NCBI GenBank assembly: GCA_009746045.1
Contig: RPFO01000015.1
Coordinates: forward strand, 2,140,998-2,204,997
From: Mesostigma viride
Lineage: Eukaryota; Streptophyta; Mesostigmatophyceae; Mesostigmatales; Mesostigmataceae
Length of the DNA: 64,000 nucleotides
Direction of reading: 5' to 3'
Of the stretch, positions 1 through 11,306 are shown in pieces (within the stretch, counting starts at the first letter, position 1; every line of letters begins with the position of its first letter). A model generated the notes under the pieces. That model worked only from the letters and a program-made list of their open reading frames with translations, made no database searches and was not told where the DNA came from. The position numbers were made by a program, and so were the translations under genes.

Positions 1-2
1 CT

Positions 3-96
<94 letters not shown>

Positions 97-108
97 ACAC
101 ACGCACAA
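1..108. repeat. (CT)n then (CA)n microsatellite
   Basis: Pure CT dinucleotides up to about base 72 pass into CA dinucleotides. This is the left fringe of the much longer CTCA array that follows. The repeat runs off the left edge of the window. Confidence 0.98.
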
Positions 109-1436
109 CTCACTCACTCACTCACTCACTCACTCACTCACTCACTCACTCACTCACTCACTCACTCACTCACTCACTCACTCACTCACTCACTCACTCA
201 CTCACTCACTCACTCACTCACTCACTCACTCACTCACTCACTCACTCACTCACTCACTCACTCACTCACTCACTCACTCACTCACTCACTCACTCACTCA
301 CTCACTCACTCACTCACTCACTCACTCACTCACTCACTCACTCACTCACTCACTCACTCACTCACTCACTCACTCACTCACTCACTCACTCACTCACTCA
401 CTCACTCACTCACTCACTCACTCACTCACTCACTCACTCACTCACTCACTCACTCACTCACTCACTCACTCACTCACTCACTCACTCACTCACTCACTCA
501 CTCACTCACTCACTCACTCACTCACTCACTCACTCACTCACTCACTCACTCACTCACTCACTCACTCACTCACTCACTCACTCACTCACTCACTCACTCA
601 CTCACTCACTCACTCACTCACTCACTCACTCACTCACTCACTCACTCACTCACTCACTCACTCACTCACTCACTCACTCACTCACTCACTCACTCACTCA
701 CTCACTCACTCACTCACTCACTCACTCACTCACTCACTCACTCACTCACTCACTCACTCACTCACTCACTCACTCACTCACTCACTCACTCACTCACTCA
801 CTCACTCACTCACTCACTCACTCACTCACTCACTCACTCACTCACTCACTCACTCACTCACTCACTCACTCACTCACTCACTCACTCACTCACTCACTCA
901 CTCACTCACTCACTCACTCACTCACTCACTCACTCACTCACTCACTCACTCACTCACTCACTCACTCACTCACTCACTCACTCACTCACTCACTCACTCA
1001 CTCACTCACTCACTCACTCACTCACTCACTCACTCACTCACTCACTCACTCACTCACTCACTCACTCACTCACTCACTCACTCACTCACTCACTCACTCA
1101 CTCACTCACTCACTCACTCACTCACTCACTCACTCACTCACTCACTCACTCACTCACTCACTCACTCACTCACTCACTCACTCACTCACTCACTCACTCA
1201 CTCACTCACTCACTCACTCACTCACTCACTCACTCACTCACTCACTCACTCACTCACTCACTCACTCACTCACTCACTCACTCACTCACTCACTCACTCA
1301 CTCACTCACTCACTCACTCACTCACTCACTCACTCACTCACTCACTCACTCACTCACTCACTCACTCACTCACTCACTCACTCACTCACTCACTCACTCA
1401 CTCACTCACTCACTCACTCACACACACACACACACA
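109..1436. repeat. (CTCA)n tetranucleotide microsatellite, ~1.3 kb
   Basis: About 328 uninterrupted CTCA units run to base 1420 and are followed by a short (CA)n tail to 1436. No variant unit is visible, so the array is either very young, kept homogeneous by slippage, or partly shaped by assembly. It carries no ORF and is not a telomeric repeat of the TTTAGGG type. Confidence 0.98.
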
Positions 1437-3055
1437 TTCTTTTCATGGATGGGCATCTGGTTTCCCATATCAGAGTGGGCATAAGCAAGAGTTTGTTTTA
1501 GAACTGAACTCCTTACTTCATTTAGCAAATGTGAGTCAACATTTCAGAATTATAATAATGGAAATTCCATTAGCTTACCGTATGATGCTACACATGTTCA
1601 TAGTGGTCAATTACGTGAGCTCCTTGAGCTAGTCACACGCACTGGGGGTACTGTGGTTGTTAAGACCTCACTTGGACATGTGCAATGTCTTGAATTGGTT
1701 GCTCATTGAGTGAGACATAATGTTGGACGTATTGTGGCTGCTTAACAATAACTTTGTGCACGCGTAATTCTTTAATCATGACTAATGTCGGGCGCGTTGC
1801 AATTATAAAGGGAGGCATGCAACTATGCAATGTGCGAACATATTAATTCCATTTAGGGTTATTGCAGTTCAAAAGGAGTGGTGCCGTCGCAAACCGTGTA
1901 GATCCCGCTCTGAATGTTAGCCAGCCATAGTTGTAACTTACAAGGCTGCACATTTCCACCTCCATTTGTTTCCATCGTTGTGAATGACTCGACTAACACG
2001 GATGAGTCAACAGCAGGCTCGAGATATCAACAGCATGGTCCGGGATCTCCATATTTCTGGCCTGCGCTAGTTGCTTTAGTGATAGTCTTTACATTGTCAT
2101 CAAGTGAGTGAGACAACAAACATGACAATTGCCTGGGGCCAGCAGATAAATGTCCAAAATTATTTCAATGAGCAATAAAAGTGATTACTACAAGTAGTCA
2201 AGGAAGTGTTATCGCACAGCAAATTTGAAGCAATATCTTATGAATCACGTTCCATAGTGGCCATCATGATCGCACACACAAAAAGAGCATGCCCCTGAAA
2301 GAAAAGAGATCGGACTCAACGGACCTTACAAGTTGACCTTTCTTACCAACCAGTGTGCCTAGAACGTGAAGCGTGGGGCGGCCAGCAACGAAAGATTGTT
2401 CATGCAGACGGACCGCCCATGCTATTGCCGGGCGCATCAGTGTGTATGTCAATGAGACAACAGCGCAGGCCAGAGATCTGGAGAATCCGGACCAAGGTAG
2501 CTCGAGCCTGCCGTTATGTTATCCGCGTTTTCGAGTCGTGCACGATGATGGATATGAACCAGTGTGTATGTGGCCATCAACACCAATTGCCGCCATCCAT
2601 ATTGTCATCAGGGCGTTGTGAGTTTCACGTTTGCTTTGTCGCTCATATTTCGCTTTGCCTTCGGCTTAGGCGAGCTCGCCTTGTCATCTCCAAAGAGTAT
2701 GCAATGCCGCACAAGAAGACCGACATTTATTACTGCGCCAACTATCGTCCTCAAGATTGCCAGCATCTCCAAAGATCACCAAAGCCGCAACCAGATCGAG
2801 TGCGGCGCTGTGCCCTTCGCGTGCAATGCTCTGCTCTTCTACAGCCGTGGGGCTCGGAGCATTTGGGTTAATGTCGTCGCTAATAGCAGGCTTCGGGTCA
2901 CCTTTCGCGAGGGTAACCCGTTGTAGCCATTCCTGAAAAAGCTGGTCGGTGTCCCTCATGGCTGGCGACTCCCGAGCACCTGCCACCTTCCCGCGCATGT
3001 TGCACGTCTGGCATTTTCATGGGCTTGCTTCGCGCCAACGCACGCTGTCCACCAC
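1437..3055. other. Unassigned non-coding stretch
   Basis: AT-balanced sequence with only short overlapping ORFs on both strands (longest about 170 codons near 2353-2871). None shows a domain, repeat or codon pattern I recognise. No RNA gene was seen. Confidence 0.5.
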
Positions 3056-3226
3056 AAGTTCACAAAGAGTTCACGAGGAGTTCACGGGGAGTTCACGGGG
3101 AGTTCACAACTTCGGACTTCGGGGAGATTGTGAACTCGTCCTGTGAACTCGTGAACTCCTCGGGACCCAAAATTAGCTCGGCCCCGGTCGGCCCAGTTCA
3201 CAAAAGAGTTCACAAAGAGTTCACCG
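3056..3226. repeat. GTTCAC-core direct and inverted short repeats
   Basis: The motif AGTTCAC recurs every 10-15 bases on the plus strand (3057-3110), then in inverted form as GTGAACTC (3128-3160), then again directly (3197-3225). The two orientations could fold into a hairpin across the intervening segment. It lies about 100 bases from the end of the LINE ORF at 3335 and may be part of that element's tail; that link is only inferred. Confidence 0.7.
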
Positions 3227-3334
3227 CCTCATGTGAGTCGTGCCTTAGTTTATTTCCATATAACAGTTAAGGTGACCCAGGTATGCCAAAAATAGCCTGA
3301 AATGCCTAGTTGTGCCTAAATTGGGGTGCCCGCA

Positions 3335-5473
3335 TTAATAAGGCGCGCCCTGCGACCAAGGTAGCCAGTGTACTGTAGATATATCGTCATCCGGCATAAG
3401 TGTAAAGACCTGGTTCATGCCCATGAGTGCATGGAAGACTTCCAGTGGGCTGGGGGTGTCATTGTTAGGGCCCGGGTCCCATACTTTGTGTTGTTCCGTC
3501 GCCAGGAGCCAGTAACGACGCATAGCCAGGTTCCAAGAGGAGATAAACCGGCGGACCACGGCACCTCTCGTGTACGCGGCACGTAACGTGAATACGGTCT
3601 CGTTGCGAACTTGCCATATGGTGTGAAGCATCGTCGTGCGTAGCCATATCCATGCCATCTGGTTGGCTGTGAGGCTCGCGTCCCGTAGTCCCGTGATGCC
3701 GAAAATAACCGTAGATAGTGTGACGGTGGTGGGGGGAGCTGTAATAGCCATCCACTTGGCCCATATACCCAGCAGCCATTGCCAAACCCCTGCGAGTTGG
3801 CAGTCCAGAAATCTGTGCTCAATTGTTTCATCTGGAAAGTTGCATAAGCACGCCGCCGCGTGGGAGTACCGGTGGTGCAGTTGGGAATTGACCCCGATGG
3901 CCCGATGCATAAGCAGGTGCTGGACGTCGGTGGCCCGCTTGTCAACCAATGGGTGATCAACTGCCAAGGTAATGTTCTTGATCCAGGTGTAGCCCGGCCA
4001 CTCGGGGTGCCAGCGCAGGCGACCCGGGTGCATCCTATGATTTTTATGTAGAAGTAGCCGGTATCCCCAGTCTGCCGTGTACTCGAAAAGGCACTTCGTC
4101 GTTGGGGTGCCGCCAGATGTGAGGACCCACCCAAATTCTAGCGGGTCTAGAGCAAGCGTGTCCAGGCGCCCCTTGCCAACATGTAGCCATGTGGTGTCGC
4201 GTATCACTGTGGTGGGGTCCAGGGGTAACATGCACGCCTGTGACAGTGACCACGGGACCACTCGAATGCGGTGACATTGACATGCTGGAATGTAGGCGTA
4301 CGATGTAATCAATTTGCCGAGAAGTCCTTGACCGTCTGGTGTCTCCTGGAGCAATTGTATGGTAACGCACGTCGACGCGACCGCAACGATGCAGCCCTTA
4401 TGTACGGACGTGTCGCGATCCGGGTAATAGCTCACCCATTCCCCGATTTGTAGGGGTTTGCGCGGGGTTGTCATGAGGGTATGCCATCCTGCGGGAATTG
4501 CTTGTAGAAGGTTGTCCCAAGCTGGTCGGCTGGGCATGTTTGCGATCCACGCGCTGATTTCCGTGTATGTCAGAAGGCGATATCGGTCACCGTCAGCCGC
4601 GTATAAATCGATGATTCGCGTAACTGGCGGGGTGGCCGTCAAAAAGCCCTCATATGGGTTGCGGCCGCTTAAAACACCAAACACATTATGCTCACTATCG
4701 CGCAGCAAATCATTGAAATATAATGGTTGGCGTGCCACCTCTTCCCTCGTGGTAGGGTGAGCAATTCTGTCCGGTTTTAGGTTCTTATAACCTTTCCACA
4801 TACGTGCCCAGTACCATGGTAAGCCTTTGTACGAAGTGAGCGCACATGTAAGTATTGCTGCCCCCAAGTGCCATGATGTACCATTGGTGTGGGTATAGGT
4901 TGTGGCGAGAGCTTCTTGTGCCAACATACAACCAGGGTGTGCGTTTACGCCTATGAACGCGGTTAAGATCTGTTTGGTGTACACTGACCATAAACGCCAC
5001 TCCATATTATGTAAGCCCAAGCCTCCTTGAACCCATGGCATATAGGACATGTCCCGATCGATCCATCCCGGCACCGTGTGTGTTATGATACCCTGCTGTT
5101 TCCAAACAAAATTGCTGCCGATTCGTTGGATGATCTTGGTGGTGTACTCGTTAGGTGGGTGACCTTGGCAGTAGTAGAGCACTTTGGAGAATAACATTTG
5201 GTTGGTGAGGAGGACCCTGCCCCGTAGGCTGAGACGGGGAACCGCTGCCCATCTTGATGCCGCTTGGAGCATGCCTGTGAGTTTGCCACTGTGTGTTGTG
5301 TTGTCATACAAGAAGGTGGGGTGTTCAGCAAGACGTCCATCCATAGTGCAGCCGATAGGGCAGTTGTGTAATAGGTGGTGACCGTCTGGCTGGACCCATG
5401 TCACAGGCAGATTAGGGAGTGATAAGCGGGGGGAGGATCCTCTCCCGATGTGCAGCCCCGTGGACTTTTGCAC
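3335..5473 (-). pseudogene. LINE (non-LTR retrotransposon) ORF2 C-terminal half, with zf-RVT domain
   Basis: A 712-codon open frame matches the region downstream of the reverse transcriptase palm in plant-type LINEs. Near residues 80-100 it has the connection motif LSLRGRVLLTNQMLFSK, then PPNEYTTKIIQRIGSNFVW, then GGLGLHNMEW near residue 150. In the last third (about residues 520-590) the pattern HRAIGVN...C-x-C...ETIEHRFLDC fits the zf-RVT zinc-binding domain. The YxDD palm, the fingers and any endonuclease are missing, and the frame opens with a GTG rather than an ATG. It is therefore best read as a 5'-truncated copy and not a host gene. The frame is intact, so the copy is fairly young. Alternative: an exon of a longer spliced ORF, which I consider less likely. 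Confidence 0.85.
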
Positions 5474-5857
5474 GTTACACCGCTGACAGGGGCTATTGTC
5501 CCCTATTATGCCTAACCATCAATATGTTAGAAAGGATTCTAAAATTTCCTCAACATGTGATCTCTTGGGAACTATCCTATGTTTTTCCATTGTGATGTTG
5601 CCACGTCATTTGTTGATACGCACTGAGAAAAGTATATGGCAAACTGCCCATAAAACACTGTCAACTGCAGAGGAAAGGAAACTGCTTGGAAAGGAAAATT
5701 GCAATCAGCCTAGATAACACACTGTCAACTGCCATGAAGAAGAGCCCATATAGGCCATAGCCTGAAGAGTTTGCAGATTCACAGTAAGCTCAAAGTGACT
5801 CTCCACGAATGTTGAGCCAACAAAAATCTATTACCTCTTCCTCTTAGACTGCCCCGC
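5474..5857. other. No recognisable gene
   Basis: Moderately AT-rich spacer between the LINE fragment and the hAT relic. I see no convincing ORF, terminal repeat or RNA gene. Confidence 0.5.
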
Positions 5858-6634
5858 CTACTGGCCCGTCTTCTTCCCAGCTTGAGCTGCCTCCTTGCCC
5901 AGCACTGTCGTCGTCCGCTGCGCCACCGCCTTTCCCTTGGCCTTCTTGCCCCGGGCTGCTAGCTCCTCGTCCGACGACGATGATGTCCCCGACTCCTCCA
6001 TGCTCCCTGCATTCCCCCCCATCTCCTTGCTGCGCTCCTCCTCCTCCTCCTCCTCCTCCTCCTCCTCCTCCTCCTCCTCCTCCTCCTCCTCCTCCTCCTC
6101 CTCCTCCTCCTCCTCCTCCTCCTCCCCACCCGCAGGCACCAAAGCCTCCTCCCTGCGCCTGGCTGCCTCTGCCGCCTCCTCGGCCTCGCCGTCCTCCACC
6201 TCCCACCGAATGAAGTATTCCGTGACTATTTGGGGTTGTCACGCCTGCTGTTCATGCAGCGCATGTTGTGGTAGAGGCTCACGAGGTCCCAGGCCGTGCT
6301 CAGCCTGTTGCGGCGCTTGTTGTGGATGAACTTGTTGACAGCCCAGTTGCCCTCGCAGCACGATGCTACGGTGGGCAGGGGGCGCACGGTCTTGGCCACT
6401 TCCTGCAGCTCGTCGTACCCCGTGCCGTACAGATCAAACCAGTCAGCGCCCGATCAGGCCTTCTACATTCCCAGACTGCTTGCAAAATGTGGCTCCCTTG
6501 TTGGGGATGTGGCCGAGATGGCCGACAGCGCGATCCTTGCTAAAGTTGCCTGGCTTGCCGAACTTGTAATCGCACAGCTTGCACGCCCACCTCTGGCCGA
6601 CTACCACGTCTTCCCCACGAACGGTCTTTTCCAC
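5858..6634 (-). pseudogene. Internally deleted hAT-family transposase relic (BED finger + dimerisation domain + polyGlu tail)
   Basis: Read on the minus strand, 6634-6443 encodes a BED-like finger (W-x-C-K-L-C-x10-F...H-x5-H...C). After stop codons near 6440, the segment 6436-6240 encodes DWFDLYGTGYDELQEVAKTV, then CEGNWAVNKFIHNKRRNRLS and LVSLYHNMRC. That is the hallmark hAT C-terminal dimerisation block (cE-x-NWS...IH-x-KKRNRL...LVy-x-h-x-NLR). The catalytic core between finger and C-terminus (normally several hundred residues) is absent. A one-base deletion just after NPK (near 6234) throws the frame. The other frame continues as VTEYFIRWEVEDGEAEEAAE into an acidic tail with a ~30-residue glutamate run encoded by GAG triplets (6035-6125). 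A non-functional relic. Confidence 0.85.
6035..6125. repeat. (CTC)n / (GAG)n trinucleotide repeat
   Basis: About 30 uninterrupted CTC triplets on the plus strand. They lie inside the acidic tail of the hAT relic and read as polyglutamate on the minus strand. Expansion probably arose from an acidic transposase tail. Confidence 0.97.
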
Positions 6635-6679
6635 CTCGTCAATCAGGTGGAGCCTTTTGATACTCCTCTCCCCTTATGA

Positions 6680-7125
6680 CGACTGGAACTCAAGGCATGA
6701 ATGGTCACCTCTTAGTAGTTGATTGCCGGGCGCACAATGCATGAACCGTCGCAGCACCCTCTATTTTCTTTAATTGCATCTTCACTCTTCTGCGTCTTCT
6801 GGAAATGGCTGTCGGCCCTTACAGCTTTTCTCCCGCGCCATCAAAAATCTTGTCAAAAAAAGTAGAATTCACACCGTCACGCGCGTACTAGCAAGTAGCT
6901 ATGCACTTGCTGCAATTTCAGCAATGTCAGCACCACCGACAGGTTCCTGGGCCTCTGGCCACCGCGTGACACGTCCGCGACCTCCCAAATCGGCTAAGTC
7001 CAAAGTGAAAAACAGCGAAAATCGTACGGCGTACGCGGTCGAAAGCGTCAGTACCGTGCAATACGGGGTATTTTCATACCCGAGGTGCCATACAAACCAA
7101 CACGGGCTCTAGCCATATCTAAGAC
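6680..7125. other. No recognisable gene
   Basis: A 112-codon plus-strand ORF (6774-7112) is present, but it has no recognisable domain and its composition is ordinary. I treat it as chance. Confidence 0.45.
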
Positions 7126-8888
7126 CTAGTGACGGGGTTGTGGGCACCACGGCCCGAATCACTGTGGATGCCATACTCGGTCACTGACGCGGAGCCCCAC
7201 TGACTTGGGGGTGGTCTCCTTAATTCATTACTACCTGCCACCTATCCTTGCGGACCATCTGCCTCCAGATTACAGACATGCCAGGGGGCTGCCCTGGCGT
7301 GAGCCCATTGCGACGTGGGTAACACATATCCATGCTATCTTATCCCGGAAAAGTCCACGGGTGGCGCCCAGGCCGCGCTCGGCCCGGGGCACGCCATCAT
7401 TGGGAGAACAAAACGCCCAGGTTCAAGGGCGGGCTTGGTGCCTGCTGCATGAGCTATCCATCGTGTCTACCTGATCTGTGCGTGTGAGGTGCCCGGCTAG
7501 GCCCAGGCGCCTGTGCCTAATAATATCGCCTATCACTCAGCGAAGCATATGGTAAATCAGCATACAAATCTTCACGGCAAATGTGCAGGCTAAATGGAAT
7601 ATTGAGCGCACTACGTAGCATCTTGGTGACCGCGCCGTCAAGTTGCTGCTCCAGCTCCTGCGTCAGCGTCCACGTCTCGGCTCCATAGGTCAGGGTCGTC
7701 AGGATGACGACCTTGAAGAGGTCGCGTTTGACAGTCCGGGGCAGGGCGATGATGCTCCACCAGCGACGGTGCTAGTGGAGCTGTGTCCAGGCCATACCAA
7801 TCCGTGTCGTCATGTCGCCCTCACAGTCGGGGAGCCAGCTGCCAAGCAGCTTGAAGCGACCGGAAGCGGGGAAGGGAACTGGGGTGTCGTCTAAGAGGCG
7901 GAGCTCAGGGGGGGGGGCGGCCAGGCCGAGGGCCATGACCTCCGTCTTGGGGCTAATTTCGAGACCAACCGCTCGGGCTTCGAGAGCCAGGCAGTCCAAC
8001 CAAAGTTGGGCAGACCCTGGCTGCTCAATGAGAGTGATGTCGTCGGCATAAATAAGCTCAGCGAGTAAATTCTGCATGTTAGTCGGCCCCCCTTCCCCGG
8101 GCTCATTCTGAATCTCGAGGCTAGGGGCACAGCCAGCAATGCTAGCAAAGCGGAAACGTGCTTGGCGCACAACCTAATCCTGTCACTACAATAATGAGCA
8201 GGTACGGTGACAGGACGCACCCCTGCCAGATGCCTGTCTGCAGTGGACATGGCGGCGTATTGCCGTGTTGAGTGCGCACCGGCGAGGTGGTCGTCTCCTC
8301 ATATAGCGAGCTGATGACAGCAATCAGGCCTCAGGGGGGTGGGGACACGAGCGTGGGCGAGATCGGCCCAACGAGCGTCCCAGAGAACAGAGTCAAATGC
8401 CTTGATAAAGTCGACGAAGATTAACTCACTGGCGGGAAACTCACCAGGCTGCAGGAGTGCAATCTCCTCTATGAGGCGGCACGCGACGAAGATGGCCATG
8501 ACGGTGTTGCGACCATGCAGGCCGGAACCCCAGTTGGCTTTCCCCCAAGTGACGGTCGAGAGCAGAACGAAGGCGGTCAAGGATCATGCGCATGAACAAC
8601 TTAAGAGCGGCGCTCTGGATGCAGACTCCTCGATAGTTGGCGGGGTCGTCAGGAGAGCCTTTGTTTTTGGGCAGGCTAGGCATGGATATGTGCTACCCTC
8701 GACGGGGCGGGATCCCGCCCGGGGAACCCCCTGGTTTGTCTGTAGTATGGAGGCAGATGACGCGTAAAGATAGGTGGCAGACAGTAATGAAGGCCACCAC
8801 CCCCCAGACTGTCGGTAGGGCCTCCGCGTGTGACTAAGTTTGGCATGCATAGCGATTCGGGCCGTGGTGCCCGCAACCCTGTAACTAG
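7126..8888 (-). mobile_element. Reverse-transcriptase element flanked by 211-bp inverted repeats
   Basis: The two ends, 7126-7336 and 8678-8888, are inverted copies of each other. Both begin CTAGT-x-AC-x-GGGTTG and continue with shared blocks ending in ACATATCCATGC. Between them, on the minus strand, lies a broken LINE-like RT gene. A relative at 27000-27446 (plus strand) again shows the RT 3' end followed by the same inverted terminal segment, so the arrangement is not a one-off. No clean target-site duplication is visible. Non-LTR elements normally lack terminal inverted repeats, so this is either an unusual structure or a fixed rearrangement. Confidence 0.7.
7490..8690 (-). pseudogene. LINE-type reverse transcriptase, frameshifted
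   Basis: On the minus strand three overlapping frames together read as one RT. 8683-8520 gives PKNKGSPDDPANYRGVCIQS and LGESQLGFRP (fingers). 8580-8300 gives HGRNTVMAI and LIFVDFIKAFDSVLWDARWA (palm motif A). 8170-7772 gives LIYADDITLIEQ (the YxDD catalytic motif) and LDCLALEARAVGLEIS. Further down, GAETWTLT, LDGAVTKMLR and EDLYADLPY mark the post-RT region, with a stop inside the expected RRxLGLAGHLART block. At least two frameshifts and one stop make it inactive. The order of motifs and the terminal GHLART motif fit a LINE rather than an LTR retrotransposon. Confidence 0.85.
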
Positions 8889-9035
8889 GAACTAGACATA
8901 GCTACGGCACTGAACGCAAATGGTTTTCACCTTTGCGGAGTGCCTGATCAGAATAGCTACATCCATCCACTCCATCCCAGATTCATTTCCAGGACTTATG
9001 CTCACGTGACGCAGTTACTTGTAAATTAATTAATT

Positions 9036-9125
9036 TATTAATTGGGGCCCGGATGGCCCCGAACTCCTCAAGGACAAAGGGGATGACCCGGTGGGGCCCC
9101 TCATTGCCGCAGGGGTCCAATTAGG
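9036..9125 (-). pseudogene. Remnant of a LINE restriction-like endonuclease domain
   Basis: On the minus strand this short piece reads GPHRVIPFVLEEFGAIRAP. It is almost the same as HHRVVPFVLEEFGAMGP in the endonuclease-like ORF at 24736-25491. Only about 25 codons survive. It lies just upstream, in the minus sense, of the inverted-repeat RT element at 8888. Confidence 0.7.
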
Positions 9126-9371
9126 CAGGCAACCTCAGTTTATAGGATAGTATATGGAAAAATATTGAAACATGAGTAATTGTGCCCCTAAAGTTGCGTC
9201 TTTTGTCCGTTTTGGCGTAATACCAGTGACTGAAAGGGGCTATATATACCCTCCTCAGTGGTCAGAGTAATTAATTGATTGATGTTAGGTGTAGATGTCA
9301 TGGAAATGACGAGTTTGCTACTGGCCACCTGGGCGACACACGAAATCAAACATTCAACCAATCAATCAAAA

Positions 9372-11306
9372 TCAATTCAGTTGACCAGGCTGCAAAATTC
9401 TATGCATTGTGTTACCACGGCTAGTTACCCTAAAAGAACCCTGGCTGTACTTCCGGAATCGCGCAAGGCGTGAATGATTCACCCCCAGCAGCTGTGTCGC
9501 GGTTGGCGGCGTCAAAAACGGCGTAGAAGCACGCAAAGGTGCGGCAATGTATAGGAGCCTATTCTGTTTATACTGAGGCTTAGTATGTGTCGCTATGTAA
9601 TGCCAACATCTGTCCCCCCCCACTGGGTCCATGCTCGCTGCGACCGCCGTGTAGGAGAACCCGCTCGTGGTGCGCACGATACACGTGGCCTCTGCCAGTA
9701 GCCACCACTCCGCAAACGTGTCAATCGCAGCCACCCTGCGCACATGGGCGTCCGTCCTGTTCATATCCACATGGTTCACATGCAGTGCGGGCAGCGCCTG
9801 GTAGGATATGGTAACCTCGAGTGGCGGAGGCTGCAGCACAACGCTTGCTTGCCCCAATGGCCCGGAAAAATGGAAAGCTACCCCTCGAAAGGGGTCTGTG
9901 ATATTCATGCCCCCTAGAGCGTTTCCCATGGATGAACCGTCAACGCTGGCTGATTCCATCCCATCACCGCTTCGCATGCCCCTCCTCCTTTTCCTTGCAG
10001 CGTTCGAGGCCCTGCCCGGAGCGAAAATGCCCGCTGACATCAGCATGCTGATGCTGGCGCGTATCTGTGTGGCCAACGCCTCTTTGGCAGCCATGTTGTC
10101 AGACGCAATGAACACGGGCACCCTCTCAAGACCCATGCGGCGGCGGCCACCCGGAATTCTGCATGGAGGCATCTGACCAATGCTTTCCCAAGTAGATGGT
10201 TGGTTAGGCGGGGCCGTAGGGGAACCACCTAGCAAGCCAAAGGCCTGTTTGCCAGCATAAACACCTGTCCGGCTAGATCGGCCCACAGAGGCACGGCCGA
10301 GGCCGTGGTCCATACCGCCACATATGAAGTGGAGCTGCCGGATGGACACAACGACGGCTCTTGTGAGCTGGTCCAGGGTGCGATTCAGCTGTCCCTTGGA
10401 TATCATCACAACGGTGTCGTTCCAACCTTCCTGCTTGCCAAAACGCATGTGCACGCCCACCCAGGGACCCTGGCCTGGCTGCGGCAGGCCCATCGAGGAC
10501 CGCAGCCGGTCAACAGCGGCGTCCAGCGCAGGCGACCGCCGGAACAAAAAGTCAAACGCCCAAGTGAAGTACATGTCGTAAGGCCTTTTGTTGTCATCCC
10601 ACAGGTGCCATGTGCCAAAGACAGGGTGCGGGAAGCCCATGGAGTACATTTGGCGAAGCTCAGCAGACAGGGCAGGAGACCAGAGGTAGAGGCACCAGCG
10701 GGCCCAGGCAGCGCGGATCACAATCGCTGGCTCGTCTCCCTGACATCGGGCTACAAGCGACCGTGTTGACTCGGTCTCCTTATCTACATTAAAAATAAGT
10801 GGCGTCCCCTGGTCCATGACGCTGGCATTACTATGCCAGTCGATAGCATTAGGAAGCAGGCTGTCAATTAGCGGTGCAGGATAGCTGTAATCAATCAGAA
10901 AGACGCGATTGGTGACAACTGCCAGGTAAAGGGTAGATACTATGCCAGAGAACCGGTCGCCAAGGCCACCACATGCTTCACGGGGATTAGCCGCACGGCC
11001 CGTGCACTGGTAAACAAGGTAACGCGTGCCTGGCTTGCCCAGGCGCTCCTTGTGAAATTCGGCGTATCTCCAAAGCCAGGTGGCCTCGACTGTCTGGCTG
11101 TCTGGTTCACGCGCGTGCTCTTCGCCAATACCGGGCATGCCAGCGGGCATCATCGCGATACCATCGTCCTCTCTCGCCATTTCATCCCGGACGGGATTTG
11201 TTGAGCCGCGGGCATTTCGCACTTGGTGTGCTAGGAGGACGGCCAGACATAAGACACAGGTAATAGCGGCCCGGCTCATCAGACATGCCATTTCATCCTT
11301 CATCAT
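9372..11306 (-). CDS. Fucosyltransferase-like type II membrane glycosyltransferase
   Basis: A single uninterrupted frame of about 644 codons. The first ATG is at 11306 and a second ATG follows directly; the two codons before it are TTG CAC, so I start at the ATG. A hydrophobic segment at residues ~12-29 (ITCVLCLAVLLAH) looks like a signal anchor, suggesting a Golgi/ER type II protein. The catalytic domain shows CGGLGDRFSGIVSTLYLAV (~112-130), the fucosyltransferase glycine-rich motif; WVGVHMRFGK (~283-292), the HxR motif that contacts the GDP-sugar; FIASDN (~400); and CIVRTTSGFSYTAVA (~542-557). These match the GT-B superfamily that includes alpha-1,6-FUT/NodZ, plant FUTs and protein O-fucosyltransferases; I cannot name the subfamily. 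Several N-glycosylation sequons are present. A TATATATAAT stretch lies 30-40 bases upstream of the ATG, perhaps too close to leave a 5'UTR. A ~150-residue Gly/Ser/Arg-rich insert (~320-480) interrupts the usual core. Confidence 0.8.
   Translation of the reverse strand: MMKDEMACLMSRAAITCVLCLAVLLAHQVRNARGSTNPVRDEMAREDDGIAMMPAGMPGIGEEHAREPDSQTVEATWLWRYAEFHKERLGKPGTRYLVYQCTGRAANPREACGGLGDRFSGIVSTLYLAVVTNRVFLIDYSYPAPLIDSLLPNAIDWHSNASVMDQGTPLIFNVDKETESTRSLVARCQGDEPAIVIRAAWARWCLYLWSPALSAELRQMYSMGFPHPVFGTWHLWDDNKRPYDMYFTWAFDFLFRRSPALDAAVDRLRSSMGLPQPGQGPWVGVHMRFGKQEGWNDTVVMISKGQLNRTLDQLTRAVVVSIRQLHFICGGMDHGLGRASVGRSSRTGVYAGKQAFGLLGGSPTAPPNQPSTWESIGQMPPCRIPGGRRRMGLERVPVFIASDNMAAKEALATQIRASISMLMSAGIFAPGRASNAARKRRRGMRSGDGMESASVDGSSMGNALGGMNITDPFRGVAFHFSGPLGQASVVLQPPPLEVTISYQALPALHVNHVDMNRTDAHVRRVAAIDTFAEWWLLAEATCIVRTTSGFSYTAVAASMDPVGGDRCWHYIATHTKPQYKQNRLLYIAAPLRASTPFLTPPTATQLLGVNHSRLARFRKYSQGSFRVTSRGNTMHRILQPGQLN

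Noticed and set aside
109-1420. Terminal repeat array as a telomere
   Set aside because: The unit is CTCA/TGAG, not a TTTAGGG-type telomere repeat, and it is an ordinary tetranucleotide microsatellite.
2353-2998. Overlapping ORFs of 100-170 codons
   Set aside because: Several frames and both strands are equally open, with no recognisable motif; I treat them as chance.
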